DNA of 64,000 bases from Nicotiana tabacum (GCF_000715075.1 NC_134097.1:65319190-65383189), one strand, 5' to 3'; positions 1 to 8,956 are shown, counted from the first letter of the stretch. Made by a program: numbers and translations. Notes: generated by a model from the sequence alone, not told the origin.

Positions 1-1317
1 ACTCGATCAGGTCGATGTTTTTCTCCGGTGGAGTTAAGAAAAACCAACCCAGTGGCAACCAAGAAGCCAGTGTCAGAAGAAGAGGCTGAAGACTTCCTGA
101 GGAAGATGAAAGTACAAGACTATTCTGTGGTTGAGCAGCTGAGAAAAACACCTGCCCAGATCTCACTATTGTCATTACTCCTCCATTCCGAGGAACATCG
201 TCGGGCCCTGTTAAAGATATTGAACGAGGCCCATGTACCCAGTGAGATTTCTGTAAACCACCTGGAAACCATCGCCAGCAAGATTTTCGAGGTGAACAGG
301 GTAACATTCTCAGATGATGACCTGCCGGTGGAAGGTACGGAGCATAACAAAGCTCTATACCTAGCTGTCAAATGTGAAGACTCGGTGGTAACTCGAGTAT
401 TGGTGGATAACGGCTCAAGCGCCAATATTTGTCCGTTATCCACCCTGGACCAGTTAAAGATTGACCGTGGAAGAATCCGGGAGAATAGCATCTGTGTCCG
501 GGGGTTTGACGGAAACGGAACCGCCACTGTGGGGGATGTTGTACTTGAATTAACCATTGGTCCGGTCCTATTTACCATGGAATTCCAGGTGTTGGACGCC
601 ACGGTATCTTACAACTTGCTGTTAGGACGACCTTGGATTCATGCAGCTAAAGCGGTGCCTTCCACCCTACATCAGACAGTGAAGTTCGAGTGGGAAAGAC
701 AAGAGGTCGTGTTGCACGGCGAGGATACAACATGCACCATGGGCGGAACCATTGTGCCTTTCATAGAGACCACTGATGACAAGGGTCCCTGGGTCCACCA
801 GATTCTCGATACAGGGTTGGCCAACAAAATTTCTGAAGGAGAAATCATCCCGCACCCTAGGGTGGCTGCCGCAACAGTCATGATGGTATCAGAAATGCTG
901 GGTAATGGGTTTGTGCCGGGAAAAGGCCTGGGAGTTGAACTTCAAGGGATAGTCCAACCTGTCTCCCTTCCTAAGAATCTGGAAACTTTCGGGTTGGGGT
1001 TCAAACCAACCGCAGCAGACAGGAAGCAAGCGCGAAAAATGAAGAAGAGGGTCTGGTCTCTGCCTAAACCAGTGCCACACCTCTCAAGGTCTTTTGTTAA
1101 AGCTAGTGCCAAGGGGTCAGCGATCCCAAAGATTCGAGGACCTTTGATCGGCATAAGTGAAGACCTGAATCAGAGTTTTGAGAGACTATTCGCGGATGTC
1201 AGTATGGTGGAAGCTGGCGAGGGTTCCAGCAGAGCAGAGATACAATTCGTGGGGCCTGAGGCCAAGACCAACAATTGGACGGTTACTCCTCTTCCTGTCC
1301 GAGGGGAGTCTTGGTAG
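1..1317 (+). CDS. Ogre gag-protease polyprotein, C-terminal part (retropepsin plus G-patch)
   Basis: The frame is open to the left edge, so the start is outside the window. The first in-window start-like codon is a GTG at 28, which is probably not a real start. The retropepsin motif VLVDNGSSANI lies near residues 126-136 counted from base 28, with N in place of the usual T/S of DTG/DSG, and the flap/dimer segment YNLLLGRPWIHA follows near 194-205. A glycine-rich G-patch-like stretch (MLGNGFVPGKGLGVELQGI, about 289-307) comes after the protease, an arrangement also known beside some retroviral proteases. The protease would cut the polyprotein into capsid and enzymes inside the particle. The frame ends with TGG-TAG-TAG at 1312-1320. 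Splicing at 1314/1494 would remove these stops and continue into RT. No internal stop or frameshift is seen. Confidence 0.9.
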   Translation, partial: TRSGRCFSPVELRKTNPVATKKPVSEEEAEDFLRKMKVQDYSVVEQLRKTPAQISLLSLLLHSEEHRRALLKILNEAHVPSEISVNHLETIASKIFEVNRVTFSDDDLPVEGTEHNKALYLAVKCEDSVVTRVLVDNGSSANICPLSTLDQLKIDRGRIRENSICVRGFDGNGTATVGDVVLELTIGPVLFTMEFQVLDATVSYNLLLGRPWIHAAKAVPSTLHQTVKFEWERQEVVLHGEDTTCTMGGTIVPFIETTDDKGPWVHQILDTGLANKISEGEIIPHPRVAAATVMMVSEMLGNGFVPGKGLGVELQGIVQPVSLPKNLETFGLGFKPTAADRKQARKMKKRVWSLPKPVPHLSRSFVKASAKGSAIPKIRGPLIGISEDLNQSFERLFADVSMVEAGEGSSRAEIQFVGPEAKTNNWTVTPLPVRGESW

Positions 1318-1494
1318 TAGGCTTTGATTAATGTTTTGTTTGTTTGTTTGTTTGATCGGATTATTCAAGGGTGTAATCCCAATTTTACTTTCGTTTTGTA
1401 AAAGTGTGAACCCTTTTTATCCTGCAAATTTAATAAAGTTCTTTTCTTTTGTCCCATTTTAATTTCTTGTTTTGTTCTTTTTCCTTCTGAACAG
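1314..1494 (+). other. Probable Ogre intron between protease and RT
   Basis: A GT donor at 1314 (TG|GTAGTA) and an AG acceptor at 1493-1494, preceded by a long T/C-rich run, bound 181 T-rich bases that hold the stop codons separating the two frames. Exon 1 ends at codon position 2 and exon 2 resumes at position 3, so removal joins the frames in phase. Ogre elements are known to splice an intron here. It contains a (TTTG)n run near 1335-1354. The exact donor is inferred; another upstream GT is possible. Confidence 0.65.
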
Positions 1495-3679
1495 TTCTCT
1501 TTTTACTGGTCCTAATGACATGGCATGCACAGCGGATTTTCGACCTAGTCTAATAAATCAATCTGAATCTGACTCAATGATGCAAGAGGTCGTTTGTGAT
1601 AATGAATCCGAATGTGACGAAGGGGAAGCCTTCGAAGAAATAAACCGAGAACTGTGCCAATTTGAAGAGAAACCCAAGCCTAACCTAAATGACACTGAGG
1701 CTGTGAACCTAGGAGACGCTGATAACATCCAAGAGACCAAAATTAGCATCCACATTGAGCCGAATGTCAAAGCAGAGTTGATCGAAACTCTCAGGGAATT
1801 CAAAGATGTTTTTGCATGGTCATATGATGATATGCCTGGATTGAGCACCAATTTAGTGGTTCACAAACTACCCACTGACCCGACATACCCTCCGGTCAAG
1901 CAAAAACTAAGGAAATTTAAAACAGAAATGAGTGTGAAAATCAAAGAAGAAGTGATCAAGCAGTTGCAATCGAAGGTCATTCAGGTCACTCGATATCCCG
2001 AGTGGCTGGCCAATGTGGTACCAGTCCTAAAGAAGGATGGAAAAATCAGGGTGTGCGTCGACTACTGCAACCTCAACAAAGCAAGTCCCAAGGACAATTT
2101 CCCGTTACCCAACATTCATATCCTGATCGATAATTGCGCTGGGCGCGAGATCGGATCCTTTGTAGATTGCTATGCGGGTTATCATCAGATCCTAATGGAC
2201 GAAGAGGATGCTGAGAAGACAGCGTTTATTACGCCATGGGGAACCTACTGCTATCGGGTAATGCCGTTCGGGTTAAAGAACGCCGGGGCAACGTACATGC
2301 GAGCAATGACTGCTGTGTTTCATGACATGATACACAAAGAGATTGAGGTGTACGTCGACGACGTGATCATCAAATCTTGGCGTCAGGAGGACCATGTAGC
2401 AGATCTAAGGAGATTTTTCCAAAGACTCCGGAGGTATGATATCAAGCTTAACCCGGCCAAATGCGCATTCGGGGTCCCGTCAGGAAAGTTGCTGGGATTC
2501 ATCGTCAGTCGACGGGGGATTGAGTTAGACCCGTCCAAAATTGAATCCATCCGAGATTTGCCACCGCCAAGGAACAAAACAGAGGTAATGAGTTTGCTGG
2601 GTAGACTCAATTATATCAGCAGGTTCATCGCTCAACTCACAGCAACTTGTGAGCCCATATTTCGGCTGCTGAGAAAGGACGCTGCAGTAGGTTGGACAGC
2701 AGAGTGTCAGGAGGCCTTCGACCAAATCAAAGGGTATCTATCTAATCCACCCGTATTGGTCCCGCCTAAGCCCGGGAAACCCCTAATCCTTTACCTGACG
2801 GTCTTGGAAAATTCATTTGGTTGTGTACTGGGGCAACATGATGACACAGGGAGGAAGGAGCAGGCCATCTACTATCTTAGCAAGAAATTCACAGTGCATG
2901 AGGTCAAGTACACTCAACTCGAGAAAACGTGTTGCGCCCTAACTTGGGTAGCTCAGAAGTTGAAGCACTACCTGTCTTCATATACTACTTATCTCATATC
3001 CCGCTTGGACCCATTAAAGTACATCTTTCAGAAACCTATGCCCACGGGAAGGTTGGCAAAGTGGCAAATTCTACTCACGGAGTTTGATATCATCTACGTA
3101 ACGAGGACGACCATGAAAGCCCAGGCACTGGCAGACCATTTGGCCGAGAATCCCGTTGATGAAAAATACGAGCCCTTAAGAACGTATTTTCCTGACGAAG
3201 AGGTGATGCATACGAATGAGTTGGAATTACCCGAGGAACCGGGTTGGAAGCTTTTCTTCGATGGAGCTGCGAACGCAAAAGGGGTTGGAATAGGAGCAGT
3301 ACTCATTTCTGAAACAGGACGGCATTATCCTGTTACGGCTCAACTGCGCTTCTATTGCACCAACAATATGGCCGAATATGAGGCTTGCATTCTGGGTCTG
3401 CGCTTGGCTGCTGACATGGATGTCCAAGACGTCTTGGTCTTGGGAGACTCGGACCTCTTGGTACATCAAATTCAGGGTGAATGGGAAACACGAGATCTAA
3501 AGCTCATACCATACCGACAATGCTTGCATGATCTGAGCAAGCAATTTCGATCGGTAAAGTTCAAACACATCCCGAGAGTTCACAATGAGGTTGCGGATGC
3601 CTTAGCCACCTTAGCATCAATGCTGCACCACCCTGACAAAATGTATGTTGACCCTCTACACATCCAGGTCCGTGATTAG
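1472..3679 (+). CDS. Ogre pol: reverse transcriptase, RNase H and second (archaeal-type) RNase H
   Basis: This is the middle of pol. The open frame starts at 1472, but the first bases are intron, so the coding exon most likely begins at 1495. The RT domain spans roughly residues 140-350, with PVLKKDGKIRVCVDYCNLNK, VMPFGLKNAGATYMRAM and the catalytic YVDD at 294-297. A gypsy-type RNase H/connection follows (YYLSKKFTVHEVKYTQLEK). A second RNase H has FFDGAANAKG (D597), NMAEYEACILGL (E635), GDSDLL (D659) and EVADALATLA, the set of acids expected for a working nuclease. The dual RNase H is typical of Tat/Ogre. The frame stops at TAG 3677-3679, but the same frame continues open to integrase, so this is a single nonsense mutation (a CAG-to-TAG change would explain it), not a natural gene end. 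Confidence 0.93.
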   Translation: MFFFLLNSSLFTGPNDMACTADFRPSLINQSESDSMMQEVVCDNESECDEGEAFEEINRELCQFEEKPKPNLNDTEAVNLGDADNIQETKISIHIEPNVKAELIETLREFKDVFAWSYDDMPGLSTNLVVHKLPTDPTYPPVKQKLRKFKTEMSVKIKEEVIKQLQSKVIQVTRYPEWLANVVPVLKKDGKIRVCVDYCNLNKASPKDNFPLPNIHILIDNCAGREIGSFVDCYAGYHQILMDEEDAEKTAFITPWGTYCYRVMPFGLKNAGATYMRAMTAVFHDMIHKEIEVYVDDVIIKSWRQEDHVADLRRFFQRLRRYDIKLNPAKCAFGVPSGKLLGFIVSRRGIELDPSKIESIRDLPPPRNKTEVMSLLGRLNYISRFIAQLTATCEPIFRLLRKDAAVGWTAECQEAFDQIKGYLSNPPVLVPPKPGKPLILYLTVLENSFGCVLGQHDDTGRKEQAIYYLSKKFTVHEVKYTQLEKTCCALTWVAQKLKHYLSSYTTYLISRLDPLKYIFQKPMPTGRLAKWQILLTEFDIIYVTRTTMKAQALADHLAENPVDEKYEPLRTYFPDEEVMHTNELELPEEPGWKLFFDGAANAKGVGIGAVLISETGRHYPVTAQLRFYCTNNMAEYEACILGLRLAADMDVQDVLVLGDSDLLVHQIQGEWETRDLKLIPYRQCLHDLSKQFRSVKFKHIPRVHNEVADALATLASMLHHPDKMYVDPLHIQVRD

Positions 3680-3754
3680 CACGCCTACTGCAATGCCATA
3701 GAAGAAGAAGCAGATGGTGAACCCTGGTTTCATGATATCAAGGAATACCTCAGA

Positions 3755-4972
3755 ATGGGGATATATCCGGAACATGCCTCTGGGGACCAAAAAAGAGCCC
3801 TTCGGCATTTGTCGAATGGTTTCTTCCTCAGTGGAGGAGTATTGTACAAAAGAACCCCGGATTTGGGATTGTTGAGATGCATAGATGCCGGGCAGGCAAC
3901 GACGGTTATGGCGGAAGTACATGCCGGAGTTTGTGGGCCGCACATGAGCGGATATGTATTGGCAAGAAAGATCCTTCGAACAGGGTGTTATTTGCTAACC
4001 ATGGAACACGACTGTATCACTTTCGTAAGGAAATGCCATCAGTGCCAGATACATGGAGATTTGATTCATTCTCCGCCAACAGAGTTACATATGATGTCAG
4101 CACCCTGGCCGTTTGTAGCATGGGGCATGGATGTCATTGGGCCCATCGAGCCAGCAGCGTCCAACGGTCATAGGTTCATTCTAGTGACCATTGATTACTT
4201 CACCAAATGGGTTGAGGCTAAAACCTTCAAATCAGTAACCAAGAAGGTAGTGGTGGACTTTGTTCACTCCCATATCATCTGCAGATTTGGGATCCCAAAA
4301 GTGATCATCACGGATAACGGTGCGAATCTTAATAGCAGCTTGATGAGAGAGGTATGCCAACAATTCAAGATTACACACCGCAATTCCACCCCATATCGTC
4401 CTAAGGCAAATGGAGCAGTCGAAGCAGCCAATAAGAATATCAAGAAGATACTGCGAAAAATGGTGGAAGGGTCCAGACAGTGGCACGAGAAATTACCCTT
4501 TGCTTTGTTGGGTTACCGCACTACCGTCCGGACTTCCATAGGCACAACTCCTTATTTGTTGGTGTATGGAACTGAGGCCGTGATACCAGCGGAGGTCGAA
4601 ATTCCGTCCCTCCGAATTGTCGCTGAAGCCGGAATTGATGATGATGAATGGATCAAAGCTCGCTTGGAACAGTTGAGCCTGATAGATGAGAAAAGATTGG
4701 CAGCAGTGTGCCATGGTCAGCTGTACCAGAAGAGAATGGCAAGAGCGTATAATAAAAAGGTGCGCCCCAGGAAGTTTGAAGTAGGGCAGCAGGTATTGAA
4801 GAAGATCCTCCCACATCAGGTCGAGGCAAAAGGCAAATTCGCCCCAAATTGGCAAGGGCCTTATATCGTGACCAGAGTCTTGGCCAATGGTGCTTTGTGT
4901 TTGACAGATGTCGAGGGAAGATGTGTCGACATGGCTATCAATTCAGAGGCAGTCAAGAGATATTATGCGTAA
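3755..4972 (+). CDS. Ogre integrase (C-terminal part of pol)
   Basis: It is in the same frame as the RT part; coding similarity starts right after the TAG at 3677-3679, and 3755 is only the first ATG. The HHCC zinc-binding region is visible (HAGVCGPHMSG then CHQCQ). The catalytic core has D126 (GMDVIGP), D187 (TDNGANL) and E223 (GAVEAANK), giving exactly the D,D(35)E spacing. The C-terminal region ends AVKRYYA and has no chromodomain, as expected for Tat/Ogre. The enzyme inserts the cDNA into the genome. No other internal stop is seen. Translation of this part from the present copy would need readthrough of the upstream nonsense codon. Confidence 0.93.
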   Translation: MGIYPEHASGDQKRALRHLSNGFFLSGGVLYKRTPDLGLLRCIDAGQATTVMAEVHAGVCGPHMSGYVLARKILRTGCYLLTMEHDCITFVRKCHQCQIHGDLIHSPPTELHMMSAPWPFVAWGMDVIGPIEPAASNGHRFILVTIDYFTKWVEAKTFKSVTKKVVVDFVHSHIICRFGIPKVIITDNGANLNSSLMREVCQQFKITHRNSTPYRPKANGAVEAANKNIKKILRKMVEGSRQWHEKLPFALLGYRTTVRTSIGTTPYLLVYGTEAVIPAEVEIPSLRIVAEAGIDDDEWIKARLEQLSLIDEKRLAAVCHGQLYQKRMARAYNKKVRPRKFEVGQQVLKKILPHQVEAKGKFAPNWQGPYIVTRVLANGALCLTDVEGRCVDMAINSEAVKRYYA

Positions 4973-5148
4973 TTTCTTTAAATTATGGCAATTTTGGTTT
5001 ATTTGTTTGTATTTGGCATTTGTTGAATAATGAGATGACGGAGGCAATTCTTTCTTCTATCCAAACACTTTTAACCCTCGCTTCCCCCTTTGAGCCTTAA
5101 GCAAATTCTTTCAATACCCCTCTTTTGGAATCACTAATGGGAAAGAGA

Positions 5149-5235
5149 CGAAAAAAAAGAAAAGAAAAGAAAGGAAAAGAAAAGAAAAAGAAAAAGAAAA
5201 GGAAAAGAAAATGAAAAGAAAGAAAAGAAAAATCA
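5149..5235 (+). repeat. GAAAA-rich purine tract
   Basis: About 85 bases are almost entirely A and G in the form (GAAAA)n/(GAAAAA)n. This low-complexity sequence lies 180 bases after the integrase stop and ends about 20 bases before the first structured motif. The minus-strand poly-Phe frame across it is an artefact. Confidence 0.9.
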
Positions 5236-5256
5236 AGGAATATAAAACCGTGGGAA

Positions 5257-5311
5257 CTACGTTTGACCTGATTCCTCAAAGAGGATACGTAGGCGCCTCA
5301 CGGCTCGGTCA
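5257..5311 (+). other. Pseudoknot-like RNA element, copy 1
   Basis: Stem 1 is CTACGT (5257-5262) with ACGTAG (5287-5292). Stem 2 is TCCTC (5273-5277) with GAGGA (5281-5285). A short third hairpin is GCC (5295-5297) with GGC (5302-5304). TGACC (5264-5268), in the loop of stem 1, is complementary to GGTCA (5307-5311) outside it, which would form a pseudoknot. The same layout with compensating base changes recurs at 8101-8166. Function is unknown; it is transcribed with the genomic RNA. Confidence 0.65.
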
Positions 5312-5312
5312 T

Positions 5313-5393
5313 AGTATGCATCATAGCAAATATAGGATGCATAATGTACATAGTGTGCATAATAGTCACAATGTGCGTAACGCACATAGCTCA
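5313..5393 (+). repeat. Degenerate short direct repeats (TGCATAATG-like)
   Basis: Variants such as tgcatcata, tgcataatg, tgtgcataat and tgtgcgtaa follow one another at roughly 10-20 base spacing. This looks like slippage-born repeat sequence. It is followed by a C4A...TG4 inverted repeat near 5413-5434. Confidence 0.5.
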
Positions 5394-5738
5394 ACATAAG
5401 CATAAAAAAAAATTCCCCAAGCAAGAAAACTGGGGCAGAGGTTATGTTTTAAGTTCCAACAAAGGTTTGATTCCAAAAGTTGTAGCACATCACCCTTCAA
5501 ATTGTTTTCATTTTTGTAGCCTTTTTCTTCAATCCCACACCAAAACCAACATCAACCTCCAAAAGACCTCCCGATCAATGTTCGAGAGATGCCAAGTCCG
5601 GCGAATAAGGCCGAGGATAATACACTGATCCCAAGCAAAGAAGAGGATCGTAAGACTGGAAATGAGTTGATGGTCAAGGGAATCTCCAGAAAGGAGGGAC
5701 GTATCTACAACACCCCGATTTCCCGAAAGAAATAAAAT

Positions 5739-5920
5739 GAGAGATTCTTACCGGTGAAGACCTTCACAGGCACCGAGAGGCGATGTAAGATGAGGGATAT
5801 GAAATGAGAGAGTCTTATTGGTGAAAACCTTCACAGGCACCATAAGGCGCCGGGAGATGAGAGAAAAGAGAGAGTCTCATTAGTGAAAACCCCTCGAAGG
5901 GCACTATGAGGCGACAAGAC
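5739..5920 (+). repeat. Three tandem copies of a 62-67 bp unit
   Basis: Each unit carries gagag-tctta, then ggtgaaaaccttcacaggca, then an 'aggcg' motif. Unit landmarks (gtgaaRAC) are at 5753, 5820 and 5882; the third is the most diverged. Confidence 0.75.
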
Positions 5921-6602
5921 AGATCAGCAAAGCTACCACATTCGAAACGAAATGAACACTCCTTTATCATCCCCAGCAAGTCAAACCATCGAGCAGATCA
6001 ATTGATACAAATAGACTGGGTCGGAATCTATGGTGCACGCCATGATCACGGGGACCAGTTGTGTCCTCCAGATAAGTTCTTTTGATTGTCTCCTCCCACA
6101 AAATATTGGTTCAGAAAGATTTTCTCCTTTCCATATCTTTATTTCTTTTCCTAAAATGTGTCTTTAAAGGATTTTTCAAAGCTTACTACCAGAAACCGAA
6201 GGGGAATTCATCCCAATGCAGGATAATACAAACAGTCTTAAGGGCCGGTCCCAAGCAATGCAACGATTGTGCCCGGAAATTTTGGAAGAAGTAAGCTCCA
6301 AAAGGGAGTGGTTTCGGGAGTTAGAAGCAGACTCCCACATCATGTGTTTAAAGAGAAAGCAGAAAAGGGGATAAGTTGAAAACCAATCCCCAGCAGGCTA
6401 GAGACCCCCAACAGGCAACTTTGCCCGCCAACCAATTATGGGGACAAAGAGCAAGAAAGGGGGAAGAGAGAAAAATGGCTCGCCAGAAAGGCACCCTCTA
6501 CCGCCACGATTAAAACTGACTAAATCCTTTTGTCTGTTGCAGGAGAGCAAAGAATTGATGATGGCAGCAAGATGCAACGCCATGGAAGTCACCAAAAACC
6601 GG

Positions 6603-6620
6603 GGCAGAAAATTTTCTGCC
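6603..6620. repeat. 18-bp perfect palindrome
   Basis: GGCAGAAAA is followed directly by its reverse complement TTTTCTGCC. A second smaller palindrome (GAAAATTTTC) follows within 20 bases. Both lie just before the 41-bp tandem array and could fold as RNA hairpins. Confidence 0.8.
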
Positions 6621-6671
6621 GATTGTCGAAAATTTTCTCGAAAAAACGGGGAAGCAATTTCAATACTTTTA

Positions 6672-7545
6672 AGTTCTAGGTCGCCCACCAGTATAATGCG
6701 GGAATACATTTTAAGTTCTAGGTCGCCCACCAGTATAATGCGGGAATACATTTAAGTTCTAGGTCGCCCACCAGTATAATGCGGGAATACATTAAAGTTC
6801 TAGGTCGCCCACCAGTATAATGCGGGAATACATTTAAGTTCTAGGTCGCCCACCAGTATAATGCGGGAATGCATTTTAAGTTCTAGGTCGCCCACCAGTA
6901 TAATGCGGGAATACATTTTAGCTCCTAGGTCACCCACCAGTATAATGCGGGAATACATTTAAGTTCTAGGTCGCCCACCAGTATAATGCGGGAATACATT
7001 TAAGTTCTAGGTCGCCCACCAGTATAATGCGGGAATACATTTCAGTTCTAGGTCGCCCACCAGTATAATGCGGGAATACTTTCAAGTTCTAGGTCGCCCA
7101 CCAGTATAATGCGGGAATACATTTAAGTTCTAGGTCGCCCACCAGTATAATGCGGGAATACATTTAAGTTCTAGGTCGCCCACCAGTATAATGCGGGAAT
7201 ACTTTTAAGTTCTAGGTCGCCCACCAGTATAATGCGGGAATACGTTTAAGTTCTAGGTCGCCCACCAGTATAATGCGGGAATACATTTCAGTTCTAGGTC
7301 ACCCACCAGTATAATGCGGGAATACATTTCAGTTCTAGGTCGCCCACCAGTATAATGCGGGAATACATTTAAGTACTAGGTCGCCCACCAGTATAATGCG
7401 GGAATACATTTAAGTTCTAGGTCTTCCACCAGTATAATGCGGGAATACATTTAAGTTCTAGGTGGCCCACCAGTATAATGCGGGAATACATTTAAGTTCT
7501 AGGTCGCCCACCAGTATAATGCGGGAATACATTTAGCTCTAGATT
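6672..7545 (+). repeat. Satellite-like tandem array, about 21 copies of a 41-42 bp unit
   Basis: The unit reads ttctaggtcgcccaccag-tataatgcgggaatacattta. I counted 21 copies with few substitutions (for example gtcttccacc, ggtggcccacc and gtcacccacc variants) and occasional one-base length changes. It lies in the Ogre 3' untranslated region. Tandem repeats in this position are known sources of plant satellite DNA. Confidence 0.95.
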
Positions 7546-8100
7546 TTGGAATCAGTCACCCCACCTGAAGACAGAAGGTTACAACAGAGATCCCCAAACG
7601 GGAAACAATAAAATCCCCAGCACCAAGAAGCAGACAACTGCAAAAGCAAGCGCACATTCAAAGGGAAGAAGGAACGCGTCTCAAAAGAAGCAGTTTGAGA
7701 ACGCTATGGCATGCCCAACATAACAATTCTGATGAAAAGCCATACCACTGAGCAAACCATTGAAAGATTTAAAGAAGAAAGCCGTATCCCCAGCGGGTCA
7801 AGCAAAGTGATGAAAACTGGCATTCAAACGTCAGCAAAGGACCAACATCATCTCCCAAAGTCACAAGATAAAGGCATCGGAGGAAAGCGATAGCCGACAA
7901 GAAAGCAAGGCAACAAGAACAAGTCGAAGATGGATGAGATTTCAGGATCCTCAGTTTAGCTTAGCTTCTTGTTTTTCCTTTTAGAGCAATGTAACAGGGA
8001 GATCGGTTGAGCAGTAGCATCCTACAGCAGCATACAACAGCGCACAACAACAGCAAGCAATACAGTCACATGGTAGTCCCAGCTACCAAAATTTCCCGAA

Positions 8101-8166
8101 CTACATTGACCTGATTCCTGTTCAGCCCAGGATATGTAGGAAACCTCTGAAGCAAAGGTTCGGTCA
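8101..8166 (+). other. Pseudoknot-like RNA element, copy 2
   Basis: Stem 1 is CTACAT (8101-8106) with ATGTAG (8134-8139). Stem 2 is TCCTG (8116-8120) with CAGGA (8128-8132). Stem 3 is AACCT (8142-8146) with AGGTT (8156-8160). The loop TGACC (8107-8111) is complementary to GGTCA (8162-8166). Compared with copy 1, stems 1 and 2 each show a paired substitution that keeps pairing. It lies about 95 bases before the polypurine tract. Confidence 0.65.
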
Positions 8167-8258
8167 AATCTTTTTCAAAAAATGCTTCACACGGAGTATT
8201 CGGACGGGCAAAAATCGCTCGCTTTATCTTTGCGCAAAAACCCTTCGTGTCTTCGTGC

Positions 8259-8271
8259 AAAGAGGGGCAGC
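8259..8271 (+). other. Ogre polypurine tract
   Basis: AAAGAGGGGCAGC lies directly before the LTR 5' end (TGTAAGCACG). It would be the primer for plus-strand DNA synthesis. Confidence 0.8.
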
Positions 8272-8714
8272 TGTAAGCACGTGATTTTTGCTTCACGGAC
8301 AATCGCTCCAAAAGAAAATAAAAATAGTGGCAAAAGGCTTCGCTGTACAATTTTTCGATCTTTCTGTGACATGTGTTGTTAGTCGTTTGTGAGTCTGTCC
8401 ATTTTGCATCTAGTCATTATCAAACAAAAATACAAAAAATATATGTGGCGTTAAAAGAAAATTCAAAAAATATAAATATATGTGCATCGTCCGTTTTAGG
8501 TTGTGATTTAACTTACTTGGTATGATAATTATGTTGAAATGCCATATTGTTATTTGTTTTAATTTCATTTGTTTTATTAGTTATTTTTATTTTTATTTTT
8601 CTTTAAATTGGAAAACAAAAGAAAGTTGAAATCAATTTGGGCCCAAAAAATAAGACAAAAACAGGCCCAAACCAACGATCTGACCCGGTCCAGACCAGGC
8701 CTGCCCAGGCACCT

Positions 8715-8736
8715 CCTGAAACGACGTCGTTTCAGG
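8715..8736. promoter_or_regulatory. 22-bp perfect palindrome with GACGTC core
   Basis: CCTGAAACGAC is followed by its reverse complement GTCGTTTCAGG. The centre ACGACGTCGT contains an ACGT core like bZIP sites. It lies about 220 bases upstream of the TATA-like site at 8957. A regulatory role is inferred. Confidence 0.55.
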
Positions 8737-8956
8737 CAAATCAATCTGAGCCGTCCGTCCCAGCCGATCCAACGGTTCAGGACCTCTTTCAGCGACCCAT
8801 GTTCAAACCCGACCCAAATAACCAGCCTGACCCAACCCCTCACTTAAACCAAACGACCCCGTTTAACTACCAAACGACCCCGTCTCATTTCTCAGCATCA
8901 GATCCAAGCCGTTGAGATCATCTGATCTAACGGCTCAGATCCAATCCCATAGACCA

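Larger units (their letters stand above)
4973..8258 (+). other. Ogre 3' untranslated region
   Basis: This is 3.3 kb with no credible protein. It contains a purine tract, two copies of a structured motif at its ends, two tandem arrays and a perfect palindrome, each listed separately. 5920-6600 and 7546-8100 show only A-rich non-coding sequence, with phrases such as 'ccccagc' recurring. Hypervariable, repeat-bearing 3' regions are known for Ogre. Confidence 0.8.

Noticed and set aside
1472..4972. Endogenous pararetrovirus (caulimovirid) origin of the RT
   Set aside because: An integrase with DD35E, LTRs, a polypurine tract and dual RNase H make it a Tat/Ogre retrotransposon.
5097..5279. Minus-strand frame rich in Phe and Ser
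   Set aside because: It is only the complement of the GAAAA purine tract.
6672..7545. Regular repeats that might be taken for a CRISPR array
   Set aside because: Units are contiguous at 41-42 bp with no unique spacers, and the context is a plant retrotransposon.
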